Assembly (NCBI RefSeq): GCF_024713945.1
Contig: NC_134679.1
Coordinates: 3,105,001-3,169,000, forward strand
Origin: Dermatophagoides farinae
Taxonomy: Eukaryota > Arthropoda > Arachnida > Sarcoptiformes > Pyroglyphidae
DNA: 64,000 bases
Reading direction: 5' to 3'
In this document: positions 28,569 to 44,584 of the stretch, piece after piece
Layout: the number at the start of each line of letters is the position of its first letter
How positions within the stretch are numbered: position 1 is the stretch's first letter
Notes under the pieces: model-generated
The model's database searches: none
Told to the model about the DNA's origin: nothing
What the model saw: the letters and a program-made list of their open reading frames with translations, nothing else
Made by a program: the position numbers and the translations under genes

Positions 28569-29252
28569 TTAACAGAATGGTTTACACCATAAATCACAAA
28601 GTTCGGAATTTTTTAGACACATAATGGAAATTAATTCTTGTTGATGGCCATATTGCCAAAGCATATTCAAATAAATTGATCGAATTGTTTCTGGTAATTC
28701 GGCAATTATACGATTCTGTATATCGGAATAGAAATAAACGATAAAATCTTCCGGTATCGGCATATAATATTCATTCAATTCAAGCATGAATGATGGTCGA
28801 TTTGTAGTCAGTAATTGTGACATGACTTGTGATGGTAAACGAATCGCCGACCGTGGTAACATCGAATGTTGCTTTTGTCGATAATCAACGTAATCTGACC
28901 AACATTCAAAATCATCAGATAAGCGTGGTAGCTCTCGTTCATGACGTCGAATTTCGATGACAATTTTTTTCATTTCTTCCAATACTTCGGATGGTAGTTC
29001 TTCTTTTCTATCGGTATTTGGATTTTCATCAATATTTTTATAATTTGCCTGTAACAATCGAATCAATGTTGATTTTCGAGATTCACGTTCACAAAAATCT
29101 AGATATTTTTTTCGTATAGTTGAAGGCACCTCACAAACACATAAATTCTGCTTGATTGCTTCCATTTGGCTAAATTCAATAGGCATCGGTAAACGATATC
29201 CTTCAATCAAAATTCGGGCGTTGGTGCATTGGCAATTCGAGTTGGTCATCAT
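28569..29252 (-). CDS. Orphan repeat-module protein, 227 aa (paralogue of the adjacent gene)
   Basis: Single-exon frame. The start is put at the first ATG of an ATG-ATG pair (29252), because the open frame upstream begins with TTG. The N-terminus carries CQC, as in the neighbour (CSC). Two clear modules are present: GYRLPMPIEF...VPSTIRKKYLDF near residues 18-55 and EYYMPIPEDF...LPETIRSIYLNMLW near 158-200. A more diverged third stretch around ERELPRLSDDFECW lies in between, near 105-140. So this gene has 2-3 modules against two in its neighbour. The protein is charged, shows no signal peptide or transmembrane segment, and has Cys near the C-terminus. It belongs to no family I know, so the function is unknown. 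It lies head-to-head with the BLM helicase gene about 1.1 kb away. Confidence 0.65.
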   Translation of the reverse strand: MMTNSNCQCTNARILIEGYRLPMPIEFSQMEAIKQNLCVCEVPSTIRKKYLDFCERESRKSTLIRLLQANYKNIDENPNTDRKEELPSEVLEEMKKIVIEIRRHERELPRLSDDFECWSDYVDYRQKQHSMLPRSAIRLPSQVMSQLLTTNRPSFMLELNEYYMPIPEDFIVYFYSDIQNRIIAELPETIRSIYLNMLWQYGHQQELISIMCLKNSELCDLWCKPFC

Positions 29253-30374
29253 TGTTGTTGTGTTGACCTCGAACAAAACAATATAAAATTAACAAGAGAC
29301 AAACACACAAACGATCAAATAGAATTACCCTAAAAATTTCGTCAACCATAGCCAGTTTTATACATGTAATTTCAAAAGAAAAATCGAGAAAAAAATTTTT
29401 CGATTATTAACAAAAAAAAAAATTCGAATAATTCGATAAAGATCAGTTTATAAATGGCCAAAAAAATGTCACAATGTAACCAAAGAGATGAATCGACAAC
29501 GGATCTAAAAATCCAAAAAATACATCCTGTTGATGAGTTTGTTTTTTTTGACACCATGAATTTATTTAGTCTAGTTATAATAAAAATAGACAAAAGTTTT
29601 AAACGTGAATTGAATTCAAGATTTTGAACCTTTTATATATAATTAACGTGTACAATGTTCTCTTGATTACCATATTGTTGTTCCAATTATGATGTTGACA
29701 ATTAATTCATATGAATTACAACAACAAAACAAAAAACAAGATTGATTCATACCTGTTTTTGGTGACATTTTTTGTACATTAATCGTGAATAAACAAGCAA
29801 AAAAAAATAAAATAAACAAATCCGGACAGTAAATGAAAATTTTTTAAAAAAAAACATCATCATTCAGTTTATACATGAATGGTACGTCGAACAATGTACA
29901 AATCTGGTCAACTAAATTCTATTCGAATACAATTCGTCTGATTAGCAAAACCATTTCGATTGAGTCACACACACACACAAAAACTCCGGTTTTTCAATAA
30001 GTAGCGGCACAGTTCAAAGTTGGATTATTGTAATACCTATTATTTATTCTCTATGGTTCCCTAACCGAAGGGTTTTTCTGACTGAGCTATGACGCAAGAC
30101 AGCGCTCACACACACATACACACACACATTAATAAATATAACCAAATTACGATTGTAAATTGGCGCCATTCATTTTTGTTTTTGTGATGCTAATTATCAT
30201 CATCATCATATAAGCTTCATAATTATTTGAATTCAAACAAGTAATTTTCCAATGAATTTGGGTTATTTTCATTGTTTTTCTGATTTTTAATTTGAATTTT
30301 TAATTTCCACTTATTAGATTCTACTTATTGTTTTGATTTTGTGGACCGAAAACCGTGAACATAATCAACACTAA
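29253..30374. other. Intergenic region between divergent genes
   Basis: About 1.1 kb between the minus-strand orphan pair and the plus-strand BLM gene, presumably holding both promoters. It contains (CA)n tracts near 29966-29981 and 30107-30128 and an ATGGCGCC octamer (minus strand, 30162-30169) about 210 bp upstream of the BLM start. The open frame on the minus strand at 29372-29593 is a low-complexity Phe/Ile-rich translation and is not supported as a gene. No clear TATA box was identified. Confidence 0.5.
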
Positions 30375-33300
30375 ATGGCTGTCAAAGTTCTCAACAATCT
30401 CCAAGAATGTTGTGATAATTTAAGGAAAAATTTAATCGATTCTAATTATAAATTCGATGCTGTATTTCGTGCAATATATGATCCTAATGATAACAACAAT
30501 GGACAAGATGAAACACTACAAAAGGATAAAGCCTCCAAATTCGATCAACCGAATGAGCCGATTAAAAAATCAAAAACAGAAACAGAAATAGTTATTTCGT
30601 CAAACATGAAAGAACCATCCAAAACATATCAACATGGTCCGAAGTTACCGATTCAACATTTTGATGATGATTATAACATGGAACATTTCCATCGAGTAAC
30701 ATTTGAACCAAAACAAAAACCCTCAACTAACGTCAATGATGATTCATTTGTGGTTAATAAATCTTTGAATGATAATTCATCAGCCTTTCGTGATAGTGAC
30801 TTAGCTGATGATTTTATGGCCATAATTGAAACTCCTTTAACATCTACAGTCATGACCAACAAAAAGCGACCAGGATTTGTAATCAATATCAGTGATGATG
30901 AGGAAAGTCAACTAGTTGAATATAAACAGAACAAAGAAAATATCCAAAATCGATTATCTCCTATCAAATCAAATTATCATGAAACGATAACTGATCAAAA
31001 GATTCTTTGTTCCAATCCGGAATTCGTAACGAATATGTTTGGAATTTGTCAGAAATTGATGGAATATGAAAGTTCAGTTCAAAATATTCCTACAGAGTTG
31101 AAATTATCATTGCGTAAGCATCGAGATTTCTTAAACAATCATACAAAAAGATTAAAAACAGAACAAAAATCGGTAAACAAACTTCAAGACTGTGAAATTT
31201 TAAATGTTGATCCTGTTTTTAAAGAGAATTTTAATAATTATTCAAAAGTCACGCCCATAATCAATAATGATGATGATGATTGTTGGCCTCGGTCATCCAA
31301 ACGATTGGACACTAAATGTACTCCTGTTAAATTTTGTTCCAATATAGCATCTTCATTGCTAACAGTTCAATCAATACAAGTGGATGAATCTAACTTTCGA
31401 AATGATCAAATACATTCAGTTAATTCTCAAGATTCATGTGAAATTATCCCAATACCAGAGCCATTACCAGTTAGAAGAACAGCTCAGATTACAAAATCTG
31501 ATTTTGGTCAAACAACAACAACAACACAAAATAGCGATAATGAAATTGGTGTGAGCGATTTGAGTGATTGGGAAGATTGTTATGAAGGCTTACCGGATTC
31601 GAATGGACAATGTGAATCAATAATCGCGATGACGCCATCACTGCCAAATACTCAAAATATTTCAGGATCATGTGGAACTGTTCTGAATGCAGCACTACGT
31701 GCTGAAACAAGTTTTGTTCAAATTGATTTAAATCGCTCTATAGGTCATCGTGGAGAAAACGAAATCGGCGAAGAACTTTCTATGAAATCGAAAAATGATC
31801 GATTTTTTGGACTCTATCAAAATGATGGAAATGAACAGTTGTTAAAATCCAAGAATTTGCCACATTCAGAACAAATGTTGAAAATTTTTCATCAAGTTTT
31901 TGGTCTTTATGAATTCCGAACAAATCAGTTAGAAGCTATCAACGCTGCTTTGTTAAAATTTGATGTTTTCATATTGATGCCAACCGGTGGTGGTAAATCT
32001 CTCTGCTATCAGCTGCCGGCTTTGGTTTCCGATGGAATTACTATTGTCGTATCACCATTGAAAAGTTTGATCCTGGATCAAACATCAAAAATGAACGAAC
32101 GATTTCCTGGATCGGCTGCTTCTCTAACTGGTGATGTCGATACCGGAACTGTATCAGAAATATATGCTGATCTTAAATCGAAAGAAGGACGAACCAAGTT
32201 ATTGTATGTAACACCGGAAAAATTATCCGCATCAGATCGTTTAATGTCTATGCTAAAAAATCTTTATCAACAAAAAAAATTATCACGGTTTGTTATCGAC
32301 GAAGCCCATTGTGTTTCACAATGGGGTCACGATTTTCGTCCTGATTATAAACGCCTTTCGGAACTTCGACGCCCCTTTCCGAATGTACCATTCATGGCAT
32401 TAACTGCGACTGCAACCCAAAAGGTACGACTTGATATAGCACAACAACTTCATTTACGAGAAGCCAAATGGTTCATGCAATCATTTAATCGTGCTAATCT
32501 CAAATTCGAAGTACGAGCAAAAACTAATAAATGTATTGAAGAAATAACTCAACTATTGAACTCAGATTTTCGTAATCAAACTGGAATCATTTATTGCTTA
32601 TCACGTAATGATTGTGATACTTTAGCAGAAAAACTTAAACAATTTAAATGTGTTTCCTATCATGCTGGTCTTTCCGATGTTTCTCGTAAACAGGTTCAAA
32701 ATGATTGGATTACAGGAAAATTCAATGTCGTCGTCGCCACTATTGCTTTCGGGATGGGGATCGATAAAGCTGATTGTCGTTTTGTTATACATTATTCATT
32801 GCCCAAATCAATCGAAGGTTACTATCAAGAAGTTGGTCGTGCTGGACGCGATGGCCAACTAGCTCTTTGTATTCTCTATTATACACCATTAGATTTTAAT
32901 CGATGGAAAAAATTACTTACGAAAACGACAAAGCAAAAATCCATGCTAAAATTGGCAATGTCTTATTTATATGATGTGCAAATGTTTTGTCTGAATAAAG
33001 CCGAATGCCGTCGTAAACAATTACTCAAATATTTTGGCCAACAATATGATGATCGTTACTGTGTAGCGAATATTGAATCTGTATGTGATAATTGTTTGGT
33101 AAAAGATAATTTTCAATCCGAAGATTTTACACAAAACGTTCGGACCAATACTTGAATCTATCCGATTATTAGTAGGGTCATATAATCAAGAACGAAATGA
33201 CAATATTTCACCCACGCAATTGACCAATATTTTATGCGGTAAGTGTTTTGTTTCCATCTTCGTTTGTTTATTTTAATATGATTTTCCTATGCAAAAAAAA

Positions 33301-34134
33301 ATAATTCAAATTTTTCTTTCCGACACATTTTTAGGAAGTTCAGCCAGTGATAAATTCGCACCAGATAAACATCGACGTTCTGCCATGTATGCATTGCTCA
33401 AAGATCTCACTCGAACCGATGTACAACGATTGGTACAAAATTTGATTGCAAAAAAATTTCTTGCCGAAGATACTTTTGTCAACCGAAAGTGTTTTTTCGC
33501 CAGCTCTAGCTACGTTCGACTTGGTGAACGCTCTTCCGATATATTAGAACGTAATCATCAATATATATTCAATGTAACAAAACGTCGTACACAGAAAAAA
33601 AAGTAATATTAATGATTGATTGACTTGATTATTAGTACTAATAGATTTTTATGCTTGCTAACCTTTTTTTGCTTTCTTTTTATGAATAGTAGTGCCAAAA
33701 CCCCAACAGTGAAAAAATCCACAACGGCTCGTAAACGTAATATCTTCGATTTCGATGATGAAAATGATCTCGATTCTCGCCGTCAGGAAGGAAATGATTA
33801 TGGTGACCTGGACTTTATCGATACTAACCCTTCTTCTTGTTTAGATGCGAATGATTCTATAAATAATTTTATCGTTCCAGATGATTATCCTATTGATGAT
33901 GATAATCACATACAATCAACCACCACTTCAAGTCGTGGTGGTGGTACCGCAGCCAAAAGAAAACGTAATACAGCTGGAACATCGAAAACAACTAGAAAAC
34001 CAAATAGTAACAAACAACAGAAAAAAATGTCAAAATATTTTAACAAAGCATCAAGAATAAAAAGTACAAATAATTCCACACGAAATTATTCAACGCCAAC
34101 GGATGTAGATGGATATTTTACAATTCCAGGTTAA
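30375..34134 (+). CDS. BLM: BLM-type RecQ DNA helicase (single-base frameshift in RQC region)
   Basis: Nuclear 3'-5' DNA helicase of the Bloom syndrome (RecQ) family, which unwinds recombination and replication intermediates. Exons: 30375-33238, 33335-33602 and 33690-34134, with GT-AG introns of 96 and 87 nt. A poorly conserved ~500-residue N-terminus precedes the helicase core. The core shows [20 protein letters not shown], Walker A MPTGGGKS (about residue 535), DEAH (about 642), [15 protein letters not shown] and the arginine-finger motif GRAGRDG (about 822), then zinc-binding CRRKQLL...CDNC (about 904). The first frame stops at 33153-33155, whereas the RQC domain resumes one base on ([12 protein letters not shown]...LTNILCG) into exon 2. 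One extra base near 33131-33142, possibly in the A4 run, explains this. The C-terminal ~150 residues are acidic then Lys/Arg-rich. No HRDC domain is visible, unlike human BLM. Confidence 0.93.
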
Positions 34135-35054
34135 TATTTTTTATTACTTTAGCCGTTGATACCATCATCATACACATTTATTTTCTTTGAATTTTTTTTC
34201 ATAAAAATAAAAAATTTTCATTATTTTTTTACACCACATGCATTTTTTTATTATTAACAAATCGATTAAGGTCAATGTCAATTCGAGTAGTGATTTTTGA
34301 AGCGATAATTTTTATTTGATTTCGGTTCGTTTCATATAATAGCCAAATTGCCTACTACATTTAGGTCCGGGTTTCCACCAACGTTGGCATTTTTTGCACA
34401 TTGTAATAAATACAGAGCAAACATTTGAAACCACGGATTTCCCTATTCCTTCTTAAAATTCATTGATTTTGGATCCATGTTTGGAAAATAGTTTGTTTAA
34501 TAAATTGATAAAAATTATTGACAATTTAACACCTTTAAAAATCCAAAACTAAAGCCTGATGTTGATTGAGGTCAGGGCATTCATTTAGTTAGTTTTGTTA
34601 GTTCCAAAAAAGAATCATTTGAAACATCTATTCGTGTGTTTGGTTTTTTCTCTACAACATTTTTTTTCTGCATTCAATTGATTGAATATATGTGCTTTTC
34701 CATAATTTACCATTCTTTTTTCTTTCGTTTTTTTCAATTTGTTTGTTCAGGCGCGACCAAATTGTAATGAAATTGATGAAAAAAAAGCTGGACAAAAATC
34801 AATTTTCTGTACTTCATTCTTTTCATTGTAATACAATTGTATGTTCAAATGAATAGAGTTGACAACTTTCTCTTTCAATCATTTTGATTCATTATTCGGT
34901 TCCGTTTTGTAAAGATTTTATGGAATTCCAAATATATTTCAAACATTCGACATTCGAAAATTGATGCATACGTACTACCTAGATTTTTTTTTGTTTGCCT
35001 AAATTGTTGTTTTGATGTTTTTTCATTGTAATCACAGTGTTCCTCAAAATCACA
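34135..35054. other. Intergenic region
   Basis: AT-rich stretch after the BLM stop, including polyadenylation-like AATAAA-type sequence near 34200-34212. It includes the small Cys-containing minus-strand frame listed separately. An AG at 35036-35037 after a pyrimidine-rich tract could be the 3' end of a 5'-UTR intron of the gene starting at 35055. Confidence 0.4.
34312..34401 (-). CDS. Possible small Cys-rich coding island (very uncertain)
   Basis: A 29-codon ATG frame (MCKKCQRWWKPGPKC...) lies in a locally less AT-rich patch. It stays open about 16 codons further upstream to an AAG that could be an acceptor, adding another Cys. The Cys spacing C-x2-C-x9-C and a Trp/Gly/Pro-rich core look protein-like, but the opposite strand is open over the same stretch and no partner exon was found. 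It may be the last exon of an unseen gene or chance. Confidence 0.15.
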   Translation of the reverse strand: MCKKCQRWWKPGPKCSRQFGYYMKRTEIK

Positions 35055-35987
35055 ATGTCATCCTCGCCATCATCTTTAACTAAACAACCGAAAATCGCAT
35101 CCATTTCCAATGTTATCATAATATTCTTTGCAATAATCGTCGTTCTTTCCTCACAGAATTTGGCTCAATGTTGGCTTTTTTCGCCAAGAATACAACCATA
35201 TTATTATCCATTTCCATATCCAGTTCCAGCATCTATTTTAAGTGGTTCTGGCTCTGGTGTTGGTTCGGCTGGCTTGGTTAGTGGATCCCCATCATTATCT
35301 GGAAGCTACATCGGACAATCACCTATTGGATCTAATCCATCTGGTTATAATTATAATTGGTACAACTATCAAAACTATCCAAGTTCTGGCGTTCTTTATC
35401 CATCGGGTAGTGGTAGTGGCGGAAATACTGGCACTAGTGGTTATGTTCCAGCTGGACCTTTCAGCAACTCATTATTTCCCACTAATTCAGGATTGACTGG
35501 TTTGCCTACAACGTCATCATTATTTCCTAATACTGGATCTCTACTTCGTTCCTGGTGGACACGAAAATTTACGAAATTTGGTATGAAACTTTCAAACAAG
35601 AGTGTTATCTTAAAACTTGAACAAGATCTGATTACATAAGGTTTGTTACGTTTTTCAGGATCATTAGGTAGCAGTTTGTCAGGGAATCAATACAGCGGAT
35701 ATGGAATAACAAGCAACAGTCCTTGTACCGGATATTGGGCAAGCGGTAGTAATGGATCACCTTGTCCATCGTCCAGTTTGTGCTGTTATCCCTTAGTAAT
35801 ACAGACCAATGTTGAATCTACATCTCGGCCATCTTATTCGGATTCATCACCATCCACTGCTGTCACTTATCCATCAAGTGGTTATGTTTATCAGCCATCA
35901 CATCATGGATACAAATCATCATCACATTTATCATCACAAGCATCCGAAAATGTTGATGATGTGGTCGATTCAAATCAAAGTTCTTAA
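35055..35987 (+). CDS. Secreted Ser/Gly/Tyr-rich protein, 284 aa
   Basis: Exons 35055-35580 and 35659-35987 join in phase through a 78-nt GT-AG intron. The ATG at 35055 is used because the upstream frame opens only with GTG just after a possible acceptor. A signal peptide is clear: a polar/basic start, then a hydrophobic stretch (VIIIFFAIIVVLSS) ending near AQC, residues ~20-42. The mature part is low complexity: YYYPFPYPVP, then Gly/Ser/Tyr/Pro repeats, and a C-terminal segment with a four-Cys patch (SPCTGYW, then SPCPSSSLCCYP). It is probably an extracellular structural protein of cuticle, silk or salivary type. No named family was recognised. Two further Gly-rich secreted genes follow within 3.6 kb, so this looks like a small cluster. 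Confidence 0.78.
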
Positions 35988-37140
35988 TAGTTTTATTCAA
36001 ACTAAATTAAAAATCTTTATATGATGCGATGTATTACCTCGATGTATACGTAATTCAGAATAAAAATCTATCAACTTTTTGTTTAGATTAATTTCGGAAT
36101 TCACCTTGTTAATTGGTACACGATTTCTAGGTCATTTGAACAGCATTGTTTTTTTTCGAATGGTCATGGTATGCGCACACTTGAATGAATAGAATACATT
36201 GAATGCATTGAAATGTGTGTCGTCTGGCCGCCGTCCATTTCGATTGGTGTCTACTTGCTAGCTGCAATTCATTCATTCATTCACTTATTCAAATTTCCTC
36301 CCGTTTTTTTCATTCTTTTTTTTCTTCGGTCTTTTTCTCGATTCTCCATTATGGTTGTTTCGAATCATCAATATAAATTTATGATGGGGATGGGGATGAC
36401 AAATTTTTGTTTCTATTTCAATTTTTTGTCACTCACTGATCATTATCATAGTTTGAATGTTTGATTGACCGTAAAAATTCAGTCAAGATCATCATCATCA
36501 TTATCTTTTTGTTTAACCAGACAAAAGCCATTACATTCACATACGAATCATAATTCACCTGATTATATATGATTGGGTTATATAGATAGATGACATGGAT
36601 GTTCCAGTGTGTATCCGGTTCGATGACCTAGTCATCGATAATCGATGCAATTTTATGAAAATCTTTTCTATCATTCGATCATATGAAATGCGTAATTCAT
36701 ATCGTATTTAAACTTTATGCAACAAACGAATAAAATGATTAGGAAAAGACTTTGTCAAGTAATCGAAACTAATGAGCAAAATCTAGCCCTATAGATTCCA
36801 ATTTGAATTTAATAATATGCATCTGGTTTAATGTTTGTCGTTGGCATCGTCACCAAAAAAAAGCGATGATTCGACAAGATTCTCTTTCATCGAGTTGAAT
36901 GATGGAATGATTGTGTATAAAAAATGCGACAAACAGCTTCAAATTCAATGTGATTGCGACGTGAACCAAGTTGTGATGTTTGTTTTGTTTATTTTTTTTT
37001 AAACTATTGAAGATAATTTGAACATTGGATTTCATCTTTGGCTTGAAGCGATTTCGTATTTTCTTAAGAGAGTTTCTTCAACTGAACAATTGCTCGTTTC
37101 CAAACCAAAGACGTTATTGTATTCAATACCATCAAGTACA
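35988..37140. other. Intergenic region upstream of a Gly-rich gene
   Basis: About 1.1 kb. A TATA-box-like sequence lies at 36916-36924, about 220 bp before the ATG at 37141. Open frames on both strands are low complexity and unsupported. Confidence 0.4.
36916..36924 (+). promoter_or_regulatory. Candidate TATA box of the Gly/Tyr-rich gene
   Basis: TATAAAAAA sits upstream of the exon holding the ATG at 37141, leaving about 190 nt for a 5' leader. Position and sequence are right for a TATA box, but AT-richness makes chance matches common. Confidence 0.35.
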
Positions 37141-38015
37141 ATGATGGCATCGTTTAGTAATTTGAAATCAGTGAGAATAATCGCAAAATTTCACCTAAAA
37201 ATCAATAACACAAATTACTATTTTATCATTTAGATTTTGTTTGTCGTCATAATATTGATGATTGTTACTACAAAAACGATATCGGCTCATGGCTCATCAA
37301 TAAGTCCATATGTTGGTTTTGGTTACAATCCAATAGTCAGGTAGATGACGTTTGTTTTGCTTTTTGAAATTGGTTTTTATTCGTTATTACGTTGATTGCA
37401 GCCCTTTTTATGGCTATGGATTGGCCAATGCTCTCGGCTTTGGCTTCGGTATGCTTATTGTATTTATTTCATGTTTTTTTTTGTTCGTTTAATGCGGGTT
37501 AAATTCGAATAGATCATTTAAGCTATTATGGAAAGCCATGGTATGGTGGCTATGGAATCGGTTATCCATTTGGAAATGGTTACGGTCTTGGATATGGAAT
37601 GGGCATGGGTTACGGGATGGGATTTCCAGCAATGAATCTTGGAATGGGTCATGGTGGAATAGGATATGGCGTTGGTCTAGGAGTTGGTTACGGTGCTGGA
37701 TATGGAGCAGGCATTGGCCCAGGTGTCGGGGGCTATGGATGGATCAACAAAAAAGAAGGATTCGATAGTGCATTCGATCCTATGATGGGTGGTGGTGGTG
37801 GGGTTAGTGGTGATTTTCACAAAACCGCTCGTAATGGTCGAGAATTGAATCTTTCATCTTCAACCGATTTGAGTACAACACCATCATCATCATTGGCATC
37901 GTTAATTATGAACAGGAGTTTAAAAACAATTTCTTCATCTGCAAATAAACAATCGTCATCGCCATCATCTCAATCACAGCACTATTCGACCAATATTGTC
38001 GATCATTCATTATAA
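37141..38015 (+). CDS. Secreted Gly/Tyr-rich (GYG repeat) protein, 228 aa
   Basis: Four small coding exons (37141-37170, 37234-37340, 37402-37448, 37513-38015) separated by 61-64-nt GT-AG introns in consistent phase. Exons 1-2 encode a signal peptide: MMASFSNLKS followed by the hydrophobic ILFVVIILMIVTT, with cleavage probably near ISAHG. The mature protein is dominated by GYG, GMG and GAG repeats (about residues 60-135), then a Gly run, then a Ser/Thr-rich C-terminal third with KTARNGREL. Such repeats are typical of arthropod cuticular, silk-like or antimicrobial Gly-rich proteins; the role here is inferred from composition only. It faces the Gly-rich minus-strand gene at 38112-38586 tail-to-tail with under 100 bp between stops. 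Confidence 0.8.
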
Positions 38016-38111
38016 TAATTATTTTATTTTATATAAACTTTTATGAATCGCATCTATCATCATATATTTCATGATATCAATTCATAATAAAAATTTCTTG
38101 TAAAAAAAATC

Positions 38112-38586
38112 TCAATCGTAATAATCACCGTAATCATGACCGGCCATTGTTTCAACGTCATATCCACCAAGAACACCTCCTACACTTCCGGCACCAACTC
38201 CCCCGAATCCGCCAGCACCAAACTTATTCATGGCTACTCCATTTTGTTTATCCATATCAATTTCATGATGAAATAATTTCCGCCGTCTGAAATTGTTCAT
38301 GTTAAATTGATTTTGTCGATATCCACCTGCCAGACCACCAGTTAAACCACCAGCAAATCCACCACCACCGTTTCCAATGTAGCCTCTATAGGGATAACCA
38401 CACGGCCTACTCCCACTATGAAGCAACGGTTTCTAAAAAAAGAAAAAGTTCAGATTAGATAGTGTGAAAATTTCTAACTTGAAAAAAAATCACCAGCAAC
38501 GGAAGCAATATAGACGAATGAATTGAATCAAAGTTTTCATCGAGTAGAAAAACGGTTAAAAACAATGTCACGATTGAGATTCGCAT
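38112..38586 (-). CDS. Secreted Gly-rich protein, 137 aa
   Basis: Two exons: 38494-38586 (31 codons, ATG at 38586) and 38112-38432, joined in phase 0 by a 61-nt GT-AG intron. Exon 1 is a signal peptide (MRISIVTLFLTVFLLDENF, cleavage probably near IHS). The mature part has GGGGFAGGLTGGLAGG, a central basic patch FRRRKLFHH that could be a processing or binding site, a second Gly-rich block, and an acidic Tyr-rich tail (GHDYGDYYD). A TATA box sits at a proper distance upstream. It is likely an extracellular cuticle-type protein and shares the signal-exon-plus-Gly-rich plan with the two genes to the left, although exon 2 sequences are not obviously alignable. Confidence 0.78.
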
Positions 38587-38646
38587 TTTGTTCGTATGTG
38601 TTGAGGTGGTTTTGGTCATTTGAATCGAATATTAATTGACCGTATA

Positions 38647-38656
38647 TATTTATATA
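38647..38656 (-). promoter_or_regulatory. Candidate TATA box of the minus-strand Gly-rich gene
   Basis: Reads TATATAAATA on the minus strand, about 60 bp upstream of the ATG at 38586. This leaves a leader of roughly 30 nt if transcription starts 30 bp downstream. Confidence 0.5.
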
Positions 38657-39332
38657 TTAAAGCTTGTCACATTTCTGGCACAAATTCCAATCACCTTGTA
38701 ACACTATTTCAGGTCAGCAAACCAATGGATGCAATTTTTAAATTACCATAATTTAATTGTTGAAATGAATTAAAATGACCAGCATCAAAGTAAACTTGAA
38801 AATTAACGAAATCTTTTCTTCATTTATTTTTTGGTTGATAAATTATTTTGTCATTTTTTACAATTTCTTCAATTTTAAATTCCAACAATGATGCACAAAA
38901 CAATTTTGATTTTTATTTAAAAAAAATTCTCTAGCCAATAGATGGCAGGATTTATATTCAATGCGATTGCGAACATCAAGATTTTAGGTCACAATAAAAC
39001 GCAACGAATAAAAAGTCTCATTGCTCACTCTTCTAGGTACGGTCCGAATGTTGTTTGTGACCGATACTGACGAATGTGGTTTTTTTTTGTTGCTAAAGCA
39101 GACCGACTCGATTGTATTGATCCTTTTCAAGAATTTGATTGAAAGCTAATAAGGTGATTGTTTTTGTATCATTTAGAATCATCAAATGTGATTATTTTTT
39201 TATAACAATCTACGAATTCAATAAACCATAAAATTCTGGTGAAGTAAATTTGAAAATAAATTTCAAAGTTGACTAATTTTCTTATTTTCATGAAATCCAA
39301 ACTTATAAACCGGACTATATTATTTAATATAT
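38657..39332. other. Intergenic region with one CTCF-like motif
   Basis: About 680 bp between the minus-strand Gly-rich gene and PRPF4B, which diverge. The sequence CCAATAGATGGCAG at 38935-38948 matches the vertebrate CTCF consensus CCASYAGRKGGCRS at 13 of 14 positions. Otherwise it is AT-rich with no gene. Confidence 0.4.
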
Positions 39333-44055
<4,723 letters not shown>

Positions 44056-44294
44056 TCATTGGAATCATTTTCTCGTATTTGTACAGGTAAATGATAGGTT
44101 TTTTTTTGCTAATTTCTTCGCGTTTTTTGTACAAAATGGATAAAGTTTCGAATTAGTGCACTCATCATAAACATTTATTTCATTTTATAATTAAAATGTA
44201 TTTCAGTTTCTTAATAAATTTTTTGGAAATTAAACAATGAATTTTCTTTTGATATAAATTGATTGTTTTTTTTCTATTGAAGTCATTGTTCTGG

Positions 44295-44584
44295 TTATTT
44301 TGAATGTCTTCGATTGTCTTGTTTGGATGATGTAGATGATGATGATGATGATAATCGACGCCGTCGAAGTTCGGATTTTTGTTGACCATCATCGTTCATA
44401 GTTGTTTTTGATGTTGGTGTTGCCGATTCGGTCCACCCATCAATAAATGGTATGGTCGAATCACGATCTGTTGATGAAACAGGATTAACCAATGATCGAG
44501 TTTGCATCGATCCGCTGTCCACCGCCAATCCCTGATGATGTTGTAGATTCTTTCTGGGCAAGAAAATCAAATCCGTGTATTGTG
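44295..44584 (-). pseudogene. KCNQ last-exon fragment, unit 1
   Basis: Copy of the last ~96 codons of the KCNQ gene at 52649-54882, from SQYTDLIFLPRKN-like sequence to the stop at 44295, including RRRRLSSSSSS near the end. It is not preceded by the rest of the channel: similarity stops at 44584 and unrelated spacer begins. The frame is open, with one extra His codon compared with the intact gene. It is a duplication remnant; an upstream ATG could in principle give a fusion frame to 44720, but nothing supports expression. Confidence 0.85.

Noticed and set aside
35242-35496. Second frame overlapping the secreted Ser/Gly-rich gene
   Set aside because: Out-of-frame shadow; the signal peptide and splice phase support the other frame.
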